A stretch of DNA of 10,637 nt from positions 1 to 10,637 of the forward strand of contig CAZKGO010000143.1 of the NCBI GenBank assembly GCA_964552235.1, read 5' to 3'. Under the pieces are notes generated by a model. The model ran no database searches. It was not told the DNA's origin and was given only the letters and a program-made list of their open reading frames with translations. Below are positions 7,637 through 10,637 of the stretch, piece by piece. A program made the translations under genes and the position numbers. Numbering within the stretch: the stretch's first letter is position 1; every line of letters starts with the position of its first letter. The stretch is from CAVTHK01 sp964552235. Lineage in GTDB: Bacteria > Spirochaetota > Spirochaetia > SZUA-6 > CAVTHK01.

Positions 7637-8850
7637 GCCGTGCCCATCCTTCTGAACGGGATGGCCGCCCGCAGCTCGAAGCCTCCCTCGACGTTGGCCG
7701 CCTGCAGCGATCCGCCGAGCGGGGCCAGCCGCTCCTTCATGCCTGCAAGGCCTATGCCGTCGGTGAGGTCGGCGGCGCCCTGCCCGTTGTCGCGCACAGC
7801 CAGGGAGATCTCCGCCTCGTGCTGCCAGAGGCTGACCGTCACCTCGGTGGCCCTGCCGTGGCGGAAGGCGTTCGTCAGGCCCTCCTGGACCAGGCGAAAG
7901 ACCGCCGCGTCGATGTCGCGGCCAAAGCTGAAGGGCACGTTGCCGTAGTTGAGCCGCGTCCGAACGCCCGTCGCCTCCCCGAAGGACCGAACGAGCTGCG
8001 CGATCGCCCGCAGGCCCTCGAGAGGAACCTCGCGCAGCGACCGCAGCCGGTAGAGGATCTCCCTGGTCTCCTGCAGGGCGTCCTCGGCGTGCGTGCGCGC
8101 ATCTTCCAGCAGCTGCCCGAGCCCGCTGCCGCCGCTTGCCGCCATCACCTTGCCTGCATCCATCATGACGATGACGTTGGTGAGGGCGTAGCCGACGGTG
8201 TCATGAAGCTCGCGGGTGATCCGGCTGCGCTCGGCGGACGCGGATTTCGATTCGAGGCCCTGGGAATAGGCCTGGAACTCCCTGTTGGCCGCAGACAGGT
8301 TCGTCACCGCGGCCTCCAGCTCCCCCGCCCTCCGCCGGCTGTCGACCAGCTGCTCCCTGTAGAGGACCATCAGCGACCCCGCAAGGACTGCGGAGAACGC
8401 GAAGAGCGCCAGGGGCACAGTCTTGCCGAGGAGCAGCACGGAGCTTCCGCTTGCGGACCCGAACGCCTGGCCGACGGCGACCAGGGCGATCAGTGCCGGG
8501 CCGCTCCACGCCCCGAAGCGGACCCCGCCGTACAGGGCGCCCTCCAGCATGAACGCAAGCATGACCGCGAGCTCGACCGTGTACCGCGGCGTGGCCTGAA
8601 TCCGCGAAACCAGCCAGATCGCCGTCATTCGCACCACGTGCAGCGCGACGAACACGCGGTGCCGGCGCACGGCGAGCGACGCGGCCGAGAGGGCGAGCGC
8701 CAGGAGCACGAGCGCCGTCATCTCGTCGGCGAACGCGACGTCCGCGCGACCCCGCGCCGAGGCGACTTCGAGAAGCGCCACCGCGTGGCAGGCGAGCGAA
8801 AAGCCAAAGGCCCCGACGGCCAACGGCTCGAGGGACTGCAGTCGCTTCAT
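7633..8850 (-). CDS. Membrane sensor histidine kinase (HisKA_3 type)
   Basis: 405 residues from ATG at 8850. The N-terminal half has about six hydrophobic segments (near residues 10-30, 44-60, 67-82, 93-108, 118-130, 145-163) with very short loops, so no large outside ligand domain; it may sense the membrane or use a partner. A coiled-coil-like stretch (about 170-205) leads to the HisKA_3 dimerisation helix with H216 as phospho-acceptor (ITRELHDTVGYALTN). The ATP-binding domain has the N box QEGLTNAFRH (322-331), DNGQG (354-358) and GIGLAGMKERL (365-375). TTG at 8895 and GTG at 8889 would extend it by 15 or 13 residues; no start has a clear SD and I prefer the ATG. It overlaps the response regulator gene by four bases. 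The build resembles DesK/LiaS-like kinases, not the YesM kinases that usually accompany LplABC transporters. Confidence 0.88.
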   Translation of the reverse strand: MKRLQSLEPLAVGAFGFSLACHAVALLEVASARGRADVAFADEMTALVLLALALSAASLAVRRHRVFVALHVVRMTAIWLVSRIQATPRYTVELAVMLAFMLEGALYGGVRFGAWSGPALIALVAVGQAFGSASGSSVLLLGKTVPLALFAFSAVLAGSLMVLYREQLVDSRRRAGELEAAVTNLSAANREFQAYSQGLESKSASAERSRITRELHDTVGYALTNVIVMMDAGKVMAASGGSGLGQLLEDARTHAEDALQETREILYRLRSLREVPLEGLRAIAQLVRSFGEATGVRTRLNYGNVPFSFGRDIDAAVFRLVQEGLTNAFRHGRATEVTVSLWQHEAEISLAVRDNGQGAADLTDGIGLAGMKERLAPLGGSLQAANVEGGFELRAAIPFRRMGTA

Positions 8851-8909
8851 GGCGAGCGCCCGGGGGTGCCGCGTCGCAGACGCCGCCACCGGCAAGCCCG
8901 GGTGAGGGC

Positions 8910-8938
8910 AGTGTAGCGCAGGCGGAGGCCGAGGAAAA
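8910..8938 (-). promoter_or_regulatory. Candidate promoter of the two-component genes
   Basis: On the minus strand TTTTCC (8933-8938) and TACACT (8910-8915) are spaced by 17 bases. The -10 matches consensus at four of six positions and the -35 at three, so this is a weak call. Transcription would start near 8903, giving a leader of about 50 bases to the kinase ATG at 8850. Confidence 0.3.
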
Positions 8939-9016
8939 GCGCCGGGATCACGCCTGCCCGGCTCCAGCGGTGCATGATCGCACCCTGTCCCCGTTGAGCC
9001 CGAGCGCCGAGCGTGA

Positions 9017-9046
9017 GTTTCGTTTTCTTGAAACGTAATTTGAAAC
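9017..9046. promoter_or_regulatory. AT-rich cluster of TTGAAAC repeats, candidate operator
   Basis: TTGAAAC occurs at 9028-9034 and again at 9040-9046, a 12-base step, and an inverted GTTTC half-copy lies at 9017-9021. CGTTT-TCTTG-AAACG at 9021-9035 is also a perfect 5-bp dyad. This is the most AT-rich patch of a very GC-rich window, and it ends four bases before the -35 box of the SIS promoter. It may be a regulator site or an UP element. Confidence 0.45.
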
Positions 9047-9050
9047 CACC

Positions 9051-9079
9051 TTTACAGCCGGGCGTCTTGCCGTTAGGAT
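9051..9079 (+). promoter_or_regulatory. Candidate sigma-70 promoter of the SIS-dehydrogenase operon
   Basis: A -35 box TTTACA (9051-9056, five of six matches) and a -10 box TAGGAT (9074-9079, four of six) are separated by exactly 17 bases. Transcription would start near 9086, giving a leader of about 60 bases before the ATG at 9147. It is the best promoter match seen in the divergent intergenic region. Confidence 0.55.
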
Positions 9080-9093
9080 GGCACGGCGGACGG

Positions 9094-9126
9094 GCCGGCG
9101 CGACGCCAGCAAGGCAGGGCGCCGGC
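9094..9126 (+). repeat. Hairpin in the predicted 5' leader of the SIS gene
   Basis: GCCGGCGC at 9094-9101 pairs perfectly with GCGCCGGC at 9119-9126. Inside are a 3-by-3 internal loop and a second 3-bp stem (GCC 9105-9107 with GGC 9113-9115) closing a 5-base loop. It would start about 8 bases after the predicted transcript start and end 7 bases before the SD at 9134. No T-run follows, so it is not a standard terminator. It may affect mRNA stability or translation. Confidence 0.4.
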
Positions 9127-9146
9127 ACGGCGCAGGGGGAGACGGG

Positions 9147-9770
9147 ATGACCGCAGACGAGATCTGGCAGAAGGCGCTGCACGTCTGGGCGGTGGGAGCC
9201 CATGAGCTCGCGCGGCTTCCCGAGACGATCGACCGCCGGGCGCTGGTACGCTGCGTCGAAGCGATCGCCTCCTGTCGCGGCCGCGTCGTGACCTCCGGCG
9301 CGGGCACCTCGGCCGCGGCTGCCCGCAAGATCGCCCACACGCTGTCCTGCATCGAGCGGCCCGCCTTCTTTCTGGAGCCTGCAGATGCGGTCCATGGGGC
9401 GCTCGGCTCCGTGCAGCCCGGCGACGTGGCGATCCTCATCTCCAAGGGCGGCGGGACGGCGGAGATCGTGCGCCTCCTTCCGGCGCTCGAGACCAAGCGG
9501 GTCTTCGTGATCGGGGTGACGGAGAACGAGAGCTCGCCATTGGCCGGCGCGAGCGATCTCCTGCTCAGGGTCTGCGTCGATGCGGAGGCCGACGAGTTCA
9601 ACATGCTGGCCACGACCAGCACGATGGCCGTCGTGGCTGTGTTCGACGCGGTTTGCATCGCGCTGATGGAGCACACAGGCTACACGCGCGAGCAGTTCGC
9701 GGTGATCCATCCCGGCGGCGCGGTCGGCGAGCGCCTGCTCAAGGGCGAAGAGCGAGGGAGGTCGAGGTGA
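9147..9770 (+). CDS. SIS-domain sugar-phosphate isomerase-like protein (KdsD/GutQ-related)
   Basis: A 207-residue, single-domain SIS protein. ATG at 9147 is chosen because AGGGGGAGA lies at 9134-9142; an ATG at 9078 sits on the -10 box and is rejected. Family marks are SGAGTSAAAARKIAHTL (50-66), FFLEPADAVHGALG (74-87), ISKGGGTAEI (98-107), ATTST (155-159) and IHPGGAVGERLL (187-198). These follow the SIS domain of arabinose-5-phosphate isomerases such as KdsD and GutQ, but the CBS pair that often follows is missing. From memory, four residues are catalytic in E. coli KdsD: K59, E111, E152 and H193. By eye they align here with T54, G103, E147 and H188, so two are changed, and the enzyme probably has another sugar-phosphate substrate or a binding role. 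It overlaps the dehydrogenase gene by four bases. Confidence 0.85.
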   Translation: MTADEIWQKALHVWAVGAHELARLPETIDRRALVRCVEAIASCRGRVVTSGAGTSAAAARKIAHTLSCIERPAFFLEPADAVHGALGSVQPGDVAILISKGGGTAEIVRLLPALETKRVFVIGVTENESSPLAGASDLLLRVCVDAEADEFNMLATTSTMAVVAVFDAVCIALMEHTGYTREQFAVIHPGGAVGERLLKGEERGRSR

Positions 9771-10637
9771 AGGCTGCGGTCTTCGAGGCTCCCGAGCGCC
9801 TGGTCGTCAGGGACGTGCCGGACCCCGAGTGCGGGCCCGGCGACGTCGTGCTCGCGGTCCACGCCTGCGGCATCTGCGGCAGCGACCTGCGCAACTACCG
9901 GACGGGGCTCAAGGGCGGCGTCAGGAGCCAGGTCATGGGCCACGAGCTCAGCGGCGTGGTGACCGCGGTGGGCCGCGACGTCTGCGGCTACAAGGCGGGC
10001 GACCGCATCGCCGTGGCACCGGACGTGAGCTGCGGCCGCTGCTGGTACTGCCGCCGGGGGCTGGTGAATCTCTGCGTCGATCACCGGATGATCGGCACCC
10101 ACTGGCCCGGAGGATTCGCCGAGTACCTGCACCTGCCGCCCGAGGTGCTCGCCCGGGGCATGGTGCACCACGTCCCCGAGGGCCTCTCGCTCACCGATGC
10201 CTGCCTCTCGGAGCCGGCCGCCTCGGTGCTGGCCGCTCAGCAGAACGCCGGCATCGGCCTCGGCGACACGGTGCTGGTCATCGGCGACGGTCCGATCGGC
10301 TGCCTGCACGTGGAGGTCGCCCGGGCGCGCGGGGCGTCGCGGGTCATCATGGCCGGCCTCTCCCGCCTCAGGGAAGCGGCGAGGTTCGCGCCCGACGCGC
10401 TCATCGACGCGGGCGCCCAGGACACGGTCGCCGAGGCCCTGCGCCTCACAGACGGCCTGGGCGCCGACACTGCGATCTGCGCCACACCGGTCGCCTCCAC
10501 CCAGGAGCAGGCCGTCGAGGCCGTGCGCAAGCGGGGCAAGGTGATCCTCTTCGGCGGCCTGCCCAAGACGGCGCCCATGACCACGCTCAACTCCAACCTG
10601 ATCCACTACAACGAGATCACGGTGGTCGGGGCCTTTT
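9767..10637 (+). CDS. Zinc-dependent medium-chain alcohol/polyol dehydrogenase, C-terminus cut by window edge
   Basis: GTG at 9767 overlaps the SIS stop (GTGA) and follows AGGGAGG at 9755-9761. 290 codons are present; the family is usually 340-360 residues, so about 50-70 are missing. Catalytic zinc residues are C37 (CGICGSD), H59 and E60 (GHE), with E149 as a possible further ligand. The structural zinc has C89, C92, C95 and C103. The coenzyme domain begins with VLVIGDGPIG (169-178). At the end of the next strand, where NAD enzymes usually carry Asp, there is G197 followed by LSR, which hints at NADP use. It belongs with sorbitol/threonine-type dehydrogenases (COG1063) and should oxidise a secondary alcohol of a sugar, polyol or related acid in the cytoplasm. 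Its pairing with an SIS protein recalls sugar-alcohol pathways. The substrate is not determined. Confidence 0.9.
   Translation, partial: MKAAVFEAPERLVVRDVPDPECGPGDVVLAVHACGICGSDLRNYRTGLKGGVRSQVMGHELSGVVTAVGRDVCGYKAGDRIAVAPDVSCGRCWYCRRGLVNLCVDHRMIGTHWPGGFAEYLHLPPEVLARGMVHHVPEGLSLTDACLSEPAASVLAAQQNAGIGLGDTVLVIGDGPIGCLHVEVARARGASRVIMAGLSRLREAARFAPDALIDAGAQDTVAEALRLTDGLGADTAICATPVASTQEQAVEAVRKRGKVILFGGLPKTAPMTTLNSNLIHYNEITVVGAF

Noticed and set aside
9078..9146. Upstream ATG extension of the SIS protein by 23 residues
   Set aside because: The ATG overlaps the -10 box, the extension is Arg/Gly-rich and unlike the family, and a good SD stands before the ATG at 9147.
8847..9710. Minus-strand open frame of 287 codons across the divergent intergenic region
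   Set aside because: It covers the SIS gene in antisense and crosses both candidate promoters; its translation has no family motif.
1..10637. CRISPR array, tRNA, insertion sequence or attachment site
   Set aside because: No regularly spaced repeats, cloverleaf-like sequence, transposase motifs or long terminal repeats were seen on either strand.

Overview
The window is a GC-rich stretch of bacterial chromosome carrying carbohydrate-use genes. Third codon positions are almost always G or C. The solute-binding protein has a Sec signal with an AFA|S cleavage site and no lipobox cysteine, which suggests a diderm host with a periplasm. A high-GC spirochaete or a similar lineage is possible, but I cannot assign a phylum from sequence alone. 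No tRNA, rRNA, CRISPR, insertion sequence or phage gene was seen.

Layout, left to right. Bases 1-6886 hold a compact minus-strand operon, transcribed right to left: LplB-type permease (5930-6886), LplC/YtcP-type permease (5040-5921), sugar-binding protein (3449-5026), FAD-dependent oxidoreductase (2075-3436) and a glycoside-hydrolase-like protein (from 2075 out of the left edge). Gaps are about 8-13 bases and the last junction is a stop/start overlap. A candidate sigma-70 promoter lies at 6897-6925, with a small dyad just upstream. The sugar-binding gene has the strongest ribosome binding site of the operon.

Bases 6983-8850, also minus strand, hold a two-component system: a six-membrane-segment histidine kinase followed by a NarL/LuxR-type response regulator that overlaps it by four bases. 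It is placed to regulate the transport operon directly downstream.

An intergenic region (8851-9146) separates this from a divergent plus-strand operon: a SIS-domain protein (9147-9770) and a zinc-dependent medium-chain dehydrogenase (9767 to the right edge), overlapping by four bases. The region holds candidate promoters for both directions, an AT-rich cluster of TTGAAAC repeats, and a strong hairpin in the likely 5' leader of the SIS mRNA.

Working model (inference): an oligosaccharide or glycoside is bound outside the inner membrane and imported by a two-permease ABC transporter that borrows an ATPase encoded elsewhere. It is then handled in the cytoplasm by the FAD enzyme and the hydrolase-like protein, neither of which has a signal peptide. 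The kinase/regulator pair may sense the sugar or its effects. The divergent SIS and dehydrogenase genes look like a short sugar or polyol oxidation/isomerisation module that may take the products further. The least familiar parts are the hydrolase-like protein, the FAD enzyme paired with it, and the SIS protein, which lacks two of the catalytic residues of its best-known relatives.
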